Positions 45,322 to 57,441 of a DNA stretch of 64,000 nucleotides are shown in pieces. The position numbers and the translations under genes were made by a program. The notes beneath the pieces are model-generated. The model was not told where the DNA came from, did no database searches, and worked only from the letters and a program-made list of their open reading frames with translations. Source of the DNA: Daldinia sp. FL1419 (taxonomy: Eukaryota; Ascomycota; Sordariomycetes; Xylariales; Hypoxylaceae); contig MU623431.1 in assembly GCA_025201765.1 (NCBI GenBank), positions 89,793-153,792 of the forward strand, written 5' to 3'. Each line of letters begins with the position of its first letter. Position 1 is the first letter of the stretch.

Positions 45322-47652
45322 TCATTTGAAATTTTCCGGGTGCAGAATACCTGCAAGGTTACCCTTCTGCACTCTCTTCAACGTGAGAGCGGCAATAACA
45401 GCAGCACCAACACCGCTTCCATCTTCGGCGGCGAGGATTTCGACCGGGTCTTCCTCCTTAGAGTTCTTCTTGGCCGGCCAGTCAAGAATTTCTCGGAGAG
45501 CTTGAGCACCTCGTGCCTTGAAATGTGGGTATTTGTTGAAGACAGAGCCATCAGCGCCCACGTGGCAGGGCTGTAGGTTCTTCTTGATGCAAATAGCAGC
45601 AACTCCGCAAGCCGACAGACGAGCAGCACGTGTGCCAATTAGTTCAGCAGTTCGACGGATTAGCTCAAGTTCGGGACGAGTGCAAGATAAGCGGAGCTTG
45701 TCCTGGAATAAATCGGCAGTCTCTTGCAAGTTCTCGAAAGGGTCACTGCATAGAAGTCAGCACAATTCAAGTGGAGAATTTTCGTAACTTCTCCATAACT
45801 TACTCTTCAATAGCCGAGAGGAAGGACGAGTCGAGAGTATAGGCTTTTCGGAGGTATTTGATATCCTGTCCCTCGAAAATATGAACATCCTTATTATCAT
45901 GCAAGTCAACTAAGACCAAGCGGAAGATTTCGCCAAGGTAGAGACCAGCAATGCACTTTTCGAAAGCCTGCTGACCCGGTCGAGGGGATTCCTTGTCAAC
46001 GATGATATCATAAGGCGTGCGTGGAAGGACCTTGTGTTCATTATCAAAGGCACCCCACTCGCAGTTGATAGCCATCGGCAAGTTCGGGTCTAGGTTCATG
46101 TGGGCCAGCTTGGGGATGGAGCCGCAGTTCTCCATATATGCCGCATTGCAACCAGTTCCAAAGATGCATCCTATGGCCATCTTAGGGTCTGTGTATGCGG
46201 AGGCAATAAGAGTTCCGGTAGTATCGTTGATCAAAGCCGAAACTTTGATTGGAACTCCCTATAAGTTCGTCAGAAATCGCATCTAGGTGCTCGAATTCTC
46301 TAGTCTTATTTACCTGTTCGCTTAGAGCAGCTTCTAGCATCGGCACAACATTCTGTCCTTCGACGCCGTTGATGTCAAAACCCTTGGTCCATCGCTGCAG
46401 AATGCCCTCATCGATATAGTTCTGGGTGGCAGGGTATGAGAAGGTAAAACCAAGCGGGATCTTGCCCTTTGACTCGGGAATCTCGCCGTGATGAGTTTCA
46501 ATGAACTGTTTCAGACAGTCGGCGATATATTCCCACAGCTCGTCAGAATCTCCGGTCTTTAGCTCTTCCGGCATGCGGTACTTGGACTGAATGATATCAA
46601 ATTCCGACTTGTTATCCGTTAAAGTAATTTCACAGACACGGAGGTTAGTGCCACCCATGTCCAGAGCCAGGTAAGTACCTGTCTCGGATCCATCCGGGAA
46701 GTCCATAACCCAAGTCGGGTTCATTGGCTATATTTTCCAAGTTAGTTCATATGTCCCTGGACGAAATCGCCCTTGTATGGGAACTTACAATGCTGCCACC
46801 TTCTACGCTTAAACCTAACTGGCTATTAGTATTTCTAGTATAATACAGTATGCACAGACGTACCTTTTGCGAGCTCAGACACGAAGTGCTTCGTGATCTC
46901 CTTTAGCTTAGCCGTGTCAACAGTGAATAGATCTTCCAATTTCTTGATTTCGGAAAGAAGATCTTTGGGCACATCGGCCATAGATCCTACCAGTTTGTAT
47001 TAGCAAATGTGCAGTTGTTTATCTGAAGATAAAAGAACCATGGATATCACCATTCGAACCGACGTGGTGTCGGTGGTGGTGATATGTGCGAAGGCGCGTT
47101 ATGCGGCCAAGAGCATTGGATTTCTGACTAGACTCCATCGTGATAACGAAATAGCGGACGACGATACCGAAAGAATGACGATGCCAAGAGAGTTTGGCTA
47201 ATATTTAGGGGTAATGGAGTTTGGGATATTTTGTAAGGCTGAAAAGAGAAGTAGCGGAAAAAATGAGGGAAACATGATCCAGACCCGAGTTTCAATTAGG
47301 TCCATATCATCCAGGTAATATTTTCGAACAGGTTTTATAAAAGTGAGTTGATTCAGGCCATTGACTCACGGAAGGAGCAAACCTGATAAGGTCTGCTGCC
47401 GTCGTGGATAGGGACAGTATGATTAAACAATTGAACCTTAAAGGAGGAAGGCCCGAAGAGCGTAAAGAGTGGGTAGCCAGAGTTACAAAGGGGTTTAAGA
47501 AAAGAAATATAAAAAATAAGCTTCGAAGAGCTTGAATAATATCACCAAACAACAAGCATCGTCCTGAAGCAATAAAAAAAAGCATAACTCTTAGAAAAAA
47601 ACTCATACGTACCCTTTCGGGATGGTGGCTTTCGAGGACCAAGACCGACCAT
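45322..47652 (-). CDS. hxkA: Hexokinase (493 aa, six exons)
   Basis: Cytosolic ATP:hexose 6-phosphotransferase, first step of glycolysis; fungal homologues can also mediate glucose repression. Exons: 47652-47613, 46986-46864, 46814-46789, 46727-46314, 46258-45804, 45745-45322. Motifs: the phosphate-1 loop LALDMGGTNLRV, the sugar-binding FTFSYPATQ and LINDTTGTL, then FGTGCNAAY, WGAFDNEHKVLP and the adenosine loop AAEDGSGVGAAVIAAL. The basic N-terminal exon (MVGLGPRKPPSRKG) sits 626 nt upstream of the second exon. A second in-frame ATG (MADVPKDLL) opens exon 2, so transcripts with alternative 5' exons could encode two N termini. Exon 3 is only 26 nt. Confidence 0.94.
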
Positions 47653-49346
47653 CTTGATAGTATATTTGTATTAATATTCAAGTGACGTCTCTACTAAGGA
47701 AGTATAATGGGGATATCCTAGATTTCTGGAGACTTAATAGTCTTATGTGTTAGTATACGCAATGGAATCTCACGATAATAAAAATAAGAGAAAGGAACAT
47801 AGAACGGGGGGAAAGTATCAAGCAAACAGCCCTAGTAGCCCCATATATTAATAAATAAGAACGCTATCTGAGAGCTAGACAAATGAGAAGATTTAGAAAA
47901 AAAGGATTTGAGGTAATAATCTTGAAAAAAAAAAAAAAAACTTACTCAGCTCAAATCAAATTTGACCTAATAAATATGAGCATGCAGGTATTGGCAAGGT
48001 AACAAAAAGAAAGAGATAGATTGCATTGCAGGTAGTACTAGAAGCTTAAGGTCTTTTTCTCAAAGATGAGGGGTGACGAAACTGCCCCTCCATTCTCGGC
48101 CCACAATGTCATGCTTTATTGGTTCCATTGATTCAACTACAATTTCAATGCTTCCTATTGGTCTGTAGATTGAGCTGGTTGGGTTGCTTAGGTGGATCTA
48201 GGCCGCACTAAAATACCTTAGTTTAAGTACTCTGATGCATTCCAAGTGATGCTATTCGAAGCCAAGCTCCAACGGGTTTATAGGGACGGTAATGAAGTTG
48301 TAGCCATCAAGTATGATAGGCAAAGAGATAGCTATCTCCAAAAGTTCTATAGTGTTTTGCCATCGAACCATTCTAGCTACCTTACTTCCTCGGGTACCGC
48401 AGATACCTAAACCAACTAGCCAACGTAGGTATTCACTTCTCAATATTTTCCCAAAATACTTCTGATATATTCTTTTAGAACGGCGGTGTGTTCGGTTTCT
48501 AATATACTTGAATTATATTCTGTAAGATAATAACCAACAAGAGATCGACATCTTGGCTGAAGGCTGAGATAACGAATTTGCGGACTTTGCCCATATGAAC
48601 TTCCGTAAATATTTGGGTGAGCTGAGGTGCAAATGTCTAAAAATCTGCATGTCCGCCACCCCGCATTCAACATCCAAAAGGCTTGTCGTGCTGGGGTTGT
48701 GCTATCGTGGGGTGATTATCAGTCAGGGATATACGGTACTTGTGTACCTATCACATAGGGCTGCCAGAGGGATTTGAGCGATTTGTTGAGTACAAGGTAG
48801 GACAAAATCTGAGATGATCACATGTGATATGGTATCGTAAGACGGTGCTGTTTGAGTCGTTTTATTAGTGCAAAAGTTCAGATGCTTGCAAGATTCGTTT
48901 TACATTTTGAAAATCTAGCCCATCTGGGAGCTTCCACGCTTTAATATTCAAAAAGTCTACCAAATAAAATCGAGGTGACAGCCGGACCCATCGAAATACG
49001 GGGTTAACCGTACCCTGTCGTGCAGCTCTAGCCAGAAATGAACCAAAGCTTCAACTTAAAACACGCCTTATCAGCTTATCGGACACATGTGCCGCAGACC
49101 TACTAATTACATGCACATAAATCGGATGTATCCATGTACACGGAACAACGTGATTCCCTTAATCCCGGTTCGGACGCGCATTGGCAACGTAAGCTGTAAC
49201 TTTGGGGACTTTTTGAAAGGTGTAAGTCTTGGCTGGTTTGGAGAAGCCACATGTAGCTATTCCAAAGTCAACCTTTACAACGTTGTTGATTATCTACATT
49301 GGCGCTACTCATTTTTCATGAGTAGCCCATCCGGTCTTTTCTCGCC
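47653..49346. other. Intergenic region (hxkA and ost1 promoters)
   Basis: Divergent upstream regions of hexokinase and ost1. It contains a 16-base A run (47925-47940). No gene recognised; frames at 48252-48777 are short and composition-neutral. Confidence 0.5.
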
Positions 49347-50935
49347 ATGAAGTTCACTGCAATTGCAGCTACTTGCTTCTCCCTGCTTTCGCAGGTCCTA
49401 GGCGAATCTAACATTTCTGGTCCCTCGTCGTCTAAGGTCACCCTCCCAGCTGCTTTCAAGCCTCCACAGGTGTTCAAGAACGCCAACTTGGTACATGTCA
49501 TCTCCCTAGAGAAGAATTATGCAAAGGAGTCTATAAATGTTTTAATTGAGAACTCGTCGCCGGAATCTCAAGATGAATACTTCTTGCCATTCACTAGCGA
49601 CCAGATGTCGAGGATTGGAGGTATCGAGGTGAAGGATCGAAAGGATGCTAGCGTAACTGGTTTTGCCGTAGAAGCTGTCGAATTCGATCAATTAAGGTAA
49701 AAGAAGCTCTGTCATCTTAGGTTCCAGTGCTCTCGTTGCTAATATGATATCAGCGACATTCAATACTATCGCATTCGATTACCTGCACCCTTGCCGGCCA
49801 AGGGCCAACAGACCCTGGGCATCTCTTTCTACTACCTCAATGCCTATTCGCCGCTGCCAGCTTCAATTGAGCAATCCGATAAGCAGTACCTTGTTTACCA
49901 ATTCTCGTCGTATTGCCTGTCGGCCTACCCTACATTGAAGCAGAAGACGGAAGTCAAGCTTCCATCTTCTGACATTCCCGAATACACCAAGATTGCCGGA
50001 AATGGTGAGACTAAGGAATTCCCACAGAAGCAGGGTTCAAAGCTTGTCTACGGTCCCTTTCCTGAGGTCCCAGCTGGTGCGGTGTCTCCAGTCAAGGTGC
50101 GATATGAATTCACCAAACCCGTCACGCACATTTCCCACTTGGAGCGGGATATCGAGGTCAGTCACTGGGGTGGAAACGTTGCGTTCGAGGAGCGATATAC
50201 TCTTTACAACCACGGCGCAAACCTTTCGGCTCAGTTCAATAGGGTGAAATGGGCGCAGTCTCAATATTTCAACCCCACAAGTTACGCCTTAAAGGAGATG
50301 AAGTTTCCTCTCCGAGCTGGAAGCAAGGATGCATACTTCACCGACGCCATTGGTAACGTGTCGACCTCGCGCTTCCGTTCTAACAGGCGTGAGGCCGTAC
50401 TCGAGCTCAAGCCTCGCTACCCCGTTTTTGGTGGCTGGAAATATCCATTCACAATTGGCTGGAACTCCGACGCTAAGCAATTCCTGAGGAAGAAATCTGG
50501 TGATAGCTACTTGCTTAATGTTCCCTTTATTGAAGGACCTAAACAGTCGGAGGGTGCTGCATTCGAACACGTCCAGGTCCGCGTGCTCTTACCAGAGGGT
50601 GCCGAGTAAGTGCTTCCGCAAAATCTATTCTATCAAGCGTCTATTAACAATCCTTTAGGAATGTTCGATTCTACACAACCATTCCCGAATCCTCCATCAC
50701 GGACTATTCGGTTGACCTACAAAAGACGTACCTGGATACCATTGGTCGCACAGTGCTAACAATTAAAGCGAGGAACTTGGTGGATGACTTCCGAGACCGC
50801 GATCTTATCGTCTCATACGATTATTCGACGGTGGCTAGCCTTCGCAAGCCATTTGTCGTGTTCTCCAGCATGCTAGCTATCTTCGTTGGGATATGGGCTC
50901 TATCAAAAGTGGATGTGAGGTTCTCGACGAAATAA
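49347..50935 (+). CDS. ost1: Ost1/ribophorin I, oligosaccharyltransferase subunit (492 aa)
   Basis: Alpha subunit of the ER N-oligosaccharyltransferase complex. Exons: 49347-49696, 49754-50605, 50659-50935. Cleavable signal peptide (about 1-19, MKFTAIAATCFSLLSQVLG), a large lumenal region with ribophorin I strands such as YYRIRLPAPLPAKGQQTLGI, THISHLERDIEVSHWGGN and YPVFGGWKYPFTIGW, and one C-terminal membrane anchor (about 465-485, PFVVFSSMLAIFVGIWAL). The C-terminal part runs SITDYSVDLQKTYLDTIGRT and ends VDVRFSTK. All key segments are present and length is normal. Confidence 0.95.
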
Positions 50936-51589
50936 TCAGGGCGTTTGGTTCTTTTTTTTTTTTTTTTTTTTTTTGAGATGAAGTACATATGCGCATGTAC
51001 ATTAACAGGTTTTTCAAGGTTTTACGGAGGCCTGGAAAATTACCTCTAGACCAGCCTGTGGCTTAGATCTGGCATGGCATGAATGATTACAGAGAAAGTA
51101 AACCAGGTTAAATTCTTCGTATCGAATCACTTCCCCTAAACCCCTAGTGAAAAAAAAAAAAAAATAGTAAACGAGATCTCCGAAAATTCAAGATTCCTGA
51201 CCGCCTCCCTGGCGTCGGTAGATCTTTGTCAGTTACGTCTTAATAGATTTCGACATGATCTGATATTTCAATTATGAGTTAGTACGGTAAGGTATGTCAC
51301 CAACTGGGTTTTCTCCCGGCGGACTAAGGGTCCTGGCTTTCAGGGTATCGATACGACGAAGCTAAACTAGTTCTGCCGGTACTTGGCTGCGGATTGGGAG
51401 AGCTGAGTTGGCTGCAAGCTGACGTCTGCGCAACATCATAGGTTGTGCCTCTATAGGTTTGACTACGGGAACGGCAATGCGAGAATTGCAGAGCCGGTAT
51501 ACTACTACACGGGGGTTATACAGCATCGTGTTATCTTGTTGATGTCTGTATACCCAAAATTTTCCAAGGGGAGGAGGGGGGGGGGGGGG

Positions 51590-51831
51590 GGGGGAGACAA
51601 AACAACTTATAAAGGGGGGGGGGAATTTTTACTGAGCAAGGGGGTTTTGGGGCATGGGGGGGGGCGGGTTGCACGCGGCGAGGGGTGAGTTGTTGTTNNN
51701 NNNNNNNGGCCCCCCGCCGGGCGGCCAAGCAATACTACTGATCTAGCGAGGTGGGAATTTTTACTGAGCACTTGGGATTTCGTGCATGGGAGGGGACGGG
51801 ATGCTCGAGGCGAGGAGAGATGAGTTGTTGG
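51590..51831. repeat. Apparent direct duplication either side of the gap
   Basis: Sequence from about 51621 to 51697 (GGGAATTTTTACTGAGC onward) reappears from 51753 to 51831. The left copy has many non-G bases replaced by G, so this looks like one locus represented twice, not a biological repeat. Confidence 0.8.
51698..51707. other. Assembly gap (10 N)
   Basis: Ten consecutive N, a placeholder of arbitrary size. The bases on its left are G-inflated. Confidence 0.98.
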
Positions 51832-52934
51832 TGGGAAAGTGGGTAGAGCGTGTAAGTGGTTATAGGGAGTGGGTATATCCAAGCAGGAGAAACACGAGAT
51901 AAGGTGCAAGAAAGCGAGCAGCCCGTTCCTTGAAAAAGAAAGGTTCTGGGCGTAAATGGTAAATGCGTCCATCTGCAAGGCATGCAGCGGGTGGTGTAGG
52001 TATTCTCGTGTTATAGGTCGCGACGGTTGAACTTGTCGTGCTTTTTGTGCGGGTATGTCAGGGTGGGCAGAGGCGTTTTGCAGGTATTCCGAGTTGGTAG
52101 AACCAGAGGGACGGGAGTCCTTGGCGGTTCCTTGGTATCTGTGTCCTCGGGGAAGGGAAGCAGGCAGGGCCAGTTGTCTAGGTTAGATCTTTGATGAGGT
52201 GCGTGTGTGGCGTGAGTGAAAATGGAGGTTTGTGCATTTTCTCGTACCACCAGCTGTGTTTATTATTATTATTGTTTTGCTTTGTCTGCATTGTACATTG
52301 CATATGCTGGGCGTTGTGTATGACGGTCGATATTAGTTGCAGCCAGCAGGGATTGCGACATGGAAAATGGATACAGGTATGGATGAGATACTGCGATGAT
52401 CTGAGGATCTCAAGAACATCCTAGCTCCAATGACAACGCCGATGACACAAACGCCAATGGTCTAGGACGATATTCTTCGGTGTGAGTAGGTAGAAGAATG
52501 GTTACACCGGATATTTCCTTTCCTCGTGACCTTTTCGGGTCAGCAAGGCTGTGTGTGTGAGAGAGAGAGAGTTCTTGGTCTATTTATTAGTCGTGCGAGA
52601 TAGGATAAATACCAGAGCTATCTCCCACTTGGTTTTGAGCATCAGTATTCATCCATCCATCATATCTATTTCATCGCCGATCTGTGTTTATAAGTGAAAT
52701 TATAAATAAATTATAAATAAAAAGACTACGTCTTTCCCTCAGCTTTCATTTGTTACCAAAGCTGAGTCGAGTTATTATATCGAATCTTCTAGTTACAAAG
52801 TACTGGACTTGCGTATAAGTCGAGTATACGTACTTCATAATACAAAAGCTTGGGTTAAATCCCCCCCTACAACAACTCCTTCACATACCTTACCTCCATT
52901 TTTTATGAGTTCCTCCACGACAATCAGAGTCAAC

Positions 52935-53150
52935 ATGTGTTTCGGCGGCGAGCCCTCGCGCAAGTACTATTATCACGAGGAATATATTCCAACAAGAAAG
53001 GCCCACCACCACCATCATCATCACTCGTCTACGCCGCGAGCCAGCTACCATTCGCATCACACACACCACAGTCCCCGCGTGAGCACTGTCAGCTACAGGC
53101 GCAGCACCCCAGTACTCTACGAGAGGACTAGCCAAACGAGGTACCGCTAA
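52935..53150 (+). CDS. Small His/Tyr-rich protein (71 aa)
   Basis: ORF beginning MCFGGEPSRKYYYHEEYIP, with a run of seven His (about 26-32), then more His and Ser and a Tyr/Arg-rich tail. Small MCFG-starting His/Arg-rich proteins are, to my recollection, common in Pezizomycotina and unnamed. The start is taken at this Met rather than two upstream in-frame Mets because the MCFG motif is typical. The His run may bind metals; no function is known. Low complexity limits certainty. Confidence 0.5.
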   Translation: MCFGGEPSRKYYYHEEYIPTRKAHHHHHHHSSTPRASYHSHHTHHSPRVSTVSYRRSTPVLYERTSQTRYR

Positions 53151-54154
53151 TGGACATGGATTTATCTTTTAATTTTTGAAAATCCATAAACCGTTAGTTA
53201 GACGAAACCGACATGAGAAACGCTACATCCTATATGGGAATACACCGTGATGGGTTTAAAGAAGATTGGGCTGGTCAAAGATAAATTTTTCATGTGAAAA
53301 CATTTAATATTTGGTTTAATTATTTCGTTTATTTCTTTGAAGACTTACGGAATCTTTACGATGTATGAAATTTCGGAGGGGCATACAAGAAAGGGAAGAG
53401 AGAGAGAGAGAACTTCGGAGCTTGGGCTAAGCTTCAGGGTTTTTTTTTGGGGGGGGGGGGGGTTCCAAAGACAGGCGCGGGCTTTAAGAAGAAATGACAT
53501 CATGATGACTCTTTAGCTCCCTTTCGTCGTCATCCACCATATCGAAAGCTCAATGCTACTTACAATGCTATTTTTCTGAGGGTGCATCCATGCTCACTTG
53601 TGCAAACGTGATGCGTTCTTAGGGTTGGGGAGAGGGGGATTGATGCGAAATATGAATCTTTTTGTTTTCCAGTTTCAACCAATGTTTAGTTAGGTAACTG
53701 ATATTTAACTGACTGATATATTCATACTCATACCAAGTAAATTTAATAGTCCAGACGAATATAATCAACTTGTTCTCAGGTAACTTCTTTGTCCATCGAA
53801 ACCAGCTACACTAATAAACCCCCTGCTCGAGTATACGCGATCTGCGCGATACATATCACGCCCCACTGGAAAGTAATACCAGATATTTTAAGTGCTCGGA
53901 GATAGTAAATAATCGGGTCTTCGATAGCCAAGGCTACGATCTATTCTTGTAAGTCGCATCGAGATGGAGCTCTTGTGCCTTCCACCGTTGCATCGTGAGC
54001 CTACAGATATCCAAATAGGCAATTGCTTACCTAGGAAATATGGAGGACTTACGAGTCTCCCAGGAAATGGAAGCAGCTAACAAGTTAAACTGCAGCTGTT
54101 GTAATCAAAAAGAAGGGACACGACTAACACGCCTAGTTTTATCTTCATCACATC
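53151..54154. other. Intergenic region
   Basis: Simple sequence GA tract (about 53396-53410) and a T-run/G-run junction at about 53441-53462 that may be low-quality sequence. No gene seen. Confidence 0.5.
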
Positions 54155-55418
54155 ATGTAGGTCACGATGGATTTCCAATTCTTTAGCAGCAATTCAAAAG
54201 GCGTTTCCGAGCTCGAGCGCGTGTCTCAGCTTAGTCGCAAACCCAGCAGTCGTTCTCTGGGATCGACATATCTGTAAAACCTTTGCGATCCCATCCACTC
54301 TCAGTTAGTGGAGCTTGACATTTACTAATACTCACGATTCCTTCTTAGGAACCGCTCGCTTTCTATCCGCTCTAACAAGGGAGGCCCCGTAGGCCAACCC
54401 ACACCCACCCGGCGCAAAGGCTTTTCCTTCGCCTCACTGCGCGGATCGATCCAGCCCGAGCTATCGCGGCGCCTGTACCAACTAATCAAATCTACCAATA
54501 ATCTTGTTTCCGCCCACGAAACCGCAGGCCGCGAGCGCGAGACAATCGCCAAGCAGCTATCCGAGTGGGGCGAGCAGACAGGCGACGACGCCGTATCCGA
54601 CATCAGCGACAAGGTCGGCGTGGTTCTCTCGGAGCTAGGCGCGCAAGAGGAAACCTACGCGCACGGGCTCGACGAGGCCCGCGGCATCCTCAAGTTCATC
54701 CGTAACACGGAGAAAAGCGTCCAGCCCAGCCGCGACGCCAAAGCCAAGATCGCCGACGAGATCCAGAGGCTCAAGCTGAAGGAGCCGCAGAGCTCCCGCC
54801 TCGTGATCCTCGAGCAGGAGCTGGTTAGAGCCGAGGCTGAGAATCTGGTTGCTGAGGCGCAGTTGACGAATATCGTACGTCTTGCCACTGGAGTTTACGT
54901 ATTTCGGGGTTCTAGGACGTTGGCTGACGTGATATGTGTTGATTTGGGGCTAGACTCGTAGCAAGCTGAAGGAAGCCTATGACGCGGAATTCGCCGCCGT
55001 GATCGAGCGTGCTGAGAAACAGATCATTCTCGCGAAGCACGGGCGACGTCTTCTCGAATTACTCGACGACTCACCTGTCACGCCTGGCGATGCAAGACAT
55101 TCCTACGAGAACGGTGCTGCGGCCCGGCAGGTCCTAAACGACGCCGAGGACGACCTCAAGAGCTGGGAGAGGAATGCTGACAGCTACGGCTCTGTCGTAG
55201 GAGGCGATGATATGACAGGTGTCGGCCTTGCCGTTAGTGACGGTAATACAGGCACTAGTATCGCCAGAAGGGGGGGAGGTGAGACGCCGGTCATGACTGG
55301 TGCCGGTCGCGTGTCCGCTAATGGTGGTGGCGTGCGTTATCAGGAGGCGGGCGAAGCACCGCATGTGAGTCCGACACCGACTTCCACCGACGAGGAGCAT
55401 GATGAGAGGGGTGTTTGA
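54155..55418 (+). CDS. pil1: Pil1/Lsp1-type eisosome core protein (330 aa), split start codon
   Basis: BAR-domain protein that forms eisosomes, the furrow-like plasma-membrane domains. Exons by my model: 54155-54156 (only AT), 54349-54874, 54954-55418. The start ATG would be made by joining AT to G across a 192-nt intron (GTAGGT...TTAG). Exon 2 is otherwise open upstream only to a stop at 54326, and it holds no Met at all. Residues about 25-230 form the BAR domain: PELSRRLYQLIKS, AKQLSEWG, SDISDKVGVVL, SVQPSRDAKAKIADEIQRL, ILEQELVRAEAENLVAEAQL, TRSKLKEAYDAEF and LLELLDDSPVTPG, all family signatures. The C-terminal 90 residues are disordered. A longer upstream frame at 54164 (MDFQFFSS...) ends in a stop and is probably noise. 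Confidence 0.88.
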
Positions 55419-55890
55419 GTTATGGTGAGTTCAACGAGTTACTCGCCTGGACTAACATCACGTACCGCGATGGAGGGTTTCCTGGGAAAGGGGAGGCATT
55501 GTTTGGTTCTAGTATATGTATATCCTCGCTGCTTGAATTAGGTTGGGATTATGGAAGGGTTTATATTACATAGTCGGTAACACTGGAAAGATATTGGGTT
55601 CGCAGCAGGTTTAGGTATTAGGAAATGGTAGGTAGGACTTAGGATAACGAGAGGCTTCAAGTTGTTATAAACGGTGCTCTGTATTGGAATAATTACCGGT
55701 TTGATGAATTGCTATTTTGCTTCTAGAATGAAATCACATGTTAGCATGCACGTATGAAGAAAGACTATGCATTTAAACGGTAGAATCTCGGGGCACTTAT
55801 TCTCTTTTCCGAGGTTCAATTTATCAAAGCTTCTCCCAAAAGTGACGATTGTCGTCCCACCAGCGAGTTTCTCGGGCTGTTAGACAAAAA
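55419..55890. other. Intergenic region
   Basis: 472 bp between same-strand genes. No feature recognised beyond presumed 3' UTR and promoter. Confidence 0.5.
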
Positions 55891-57441
55891 ATGGGTTCCA
55901 TCGTCCTGTCCGGACGCCAGCTCCGAAGACCTCTCTCGAGTTTATGTAGAAGCTGCAGCCGTCGGTTACTCCCTCAATTATCTCGGTCGTACGCCAGTGC
56001 CGACTCCCATCAACCAGATATCTACGACGTCGTGTGCGTGGGCGGCGGCCCCGCCGGTCTGAGTCTTCTCACGGCGCTGAGTAAGTGCACTCGTTTGATC
56101 TGTCCAGACCAATGATATGATGCTGCCAGAGCTAATACGTAGCCCAAAGGGTCGAACCCGACTACCGCCGGCCTGCGAGTAGCCCTCGTCGAAGCACAGG
56201 ATCTCGAAAAAGTCCGCTCGTGGAAATTACCGCCCGATCGCTTCTCGAACCGCTGCAGTTCGCTCACCCCCGCGTCGGCGCAATTCCTCGAGAATGCGGG
56301 CGCGTGGGCCCATGTCCGCCGTGATCGCGTCCAGCCTTACCATGAGATGCAAGTCTGGGATGGCGTGACGGATGCACGTATCGAGTTCGAGTGGACGCCG
56401 CCTGCTACAGGGAAGACTATCGCATACATGACCGAGAACCTGAATCTGACTTCTGGTCTACTGCGCCGCATAGATGAGCTAGGTGGCGTGTCGGTGTTTA
56501 ATGGCGCTAGGGTCGCGGGTATCGAGTTTGGCAAGGAGACAGAGGACTTGGATCTTCGGGAGTGGCCGGTTGTGCATCTAGCAAGCGGGGAGCAATTGGT
56601 TGCGCGGTTACTAGTAGGTGCCGACGGAGCGAATAGTCCTGTGCGCGCGTTCGCGGGGATCGAGAGTAGGGGGTGGGACTACGAGAGACATGGAGTTGTG
56701 GCGACGCTGGAGCTTGAGGGAGAGGGTTGGGGTGGAGATGCTATGAAGATCGCGTACCAGAGATTCCTGCCTACGGGTCCTGTCGCCATGTTACCTTTAC
56801 CTGGGAATCTATCGACACTTGTATGGTCGACGACGCCCGCGAATGCTGCGTTACTAAAGAGTTTGTCCCCGAAGGACTTCGTTGCTCTAGTCAATGCGGC
56901 TTTTCGACTCCCTCCCGTGGACCTCGAATATATGCATACCTTAAGCACCGGCCAAGAGGAAGAACTGTCTTGGAGGTTACAACACACACAGTTTAATCGC
57001 CGAGCGATACCACAGACCGTCGTGGGCGTGCAGGAGGGCACTATAGCGTCATTCCCGCTGAAGATGAGACACGCGGATACATATATTGGGGAACGAGTGG
57101 CGTTAGTTGGAGATGCGGCTCACTCGATACACCCGCTCGCCGGGCAGGGTCTTAACCAAGGCCAAGGCGATGTGGAAAGTCTAGCGCGAACGATCGAGTT
57201 CGCGGTGTCGCACGGTCAAGATATAGGAGCGCAGATGTCTCTGGAACCTTATAACTCGGAACGGTACGGGCCTAACCATGTGCTCTTGGGCGTCTGTGAC
57301 AAACTACACAAGATCTACTCGGCGGGTAGCGGACCCTTGGTGCCTTTGAGGTCACTGGGGCTGAACGCAATCAATGCTATGGGACCTGTCAAGAACTTCT
57401 TTATGGAACAGGCTGCGGGTAACGGCATCAAGTTGTTCTAA
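55891..57441 (+). CDS. coq6: COQ6, ubiquinone biosynthesis monooxygenase (493 aa)
   Basis: Mitochondrial flavin monooxygenase that hydroxylates C5 of the coenzyme Q ring precursor. Exons 55891-56080 and 56150-57441; the join (CTGA / GGTCG) gives TALRSNPTTAGLRVALVEAQ, in phase 1. The N terminus is Arg/Ser/Leu-rich (MGSIVLSGRQLRRPLSSLCR), a mitochondrial presequence. FAD motifs: VVCVGGGPAGLSLL (GxGxxG), the DG motif LLVGADGANSPVR, and ALVGDAAHSIHPLAGQGLNQG (GD motif with intact His), followed by the usual GLN helix. Complete and uninterrupted, unlike the decayed monooxygenase at 7.5 kb. The ATG is the first one; the longer frame needs a TTG. Confidence 0.95.

Larger units (their letters stand above)
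50936..52934. other. Intergenic region with homopolymers and scaffold gap
   Basis: No gene. It contains a 23-base T run (50952-50974), a 15-base A run (51150-51164), a 19-base G run (51576-51594), the gap and its corrupted duplicate, and a GA dinucleotide tract (about 52556-52570). Confidence 0.6.

Noticed and set aside
47007..47201. 64-aa ORF inside the hexokinase first intron
   Set aside because: No recognised family; lies on the opposite strand within a well-supported intron.
53441..53462. T-run/G-run junction as a possible biological element
   Set aside because: Homopolymer pair with no gene context; probably sequence quality or simple repeat.
54164..54274. 37-codon ORF (MDFQFFSSN...) as first Pil1 exon
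   Set aside because: It stops at TAA before the acceptor and does not join exon 2 in frame; the AT/G split fits better.
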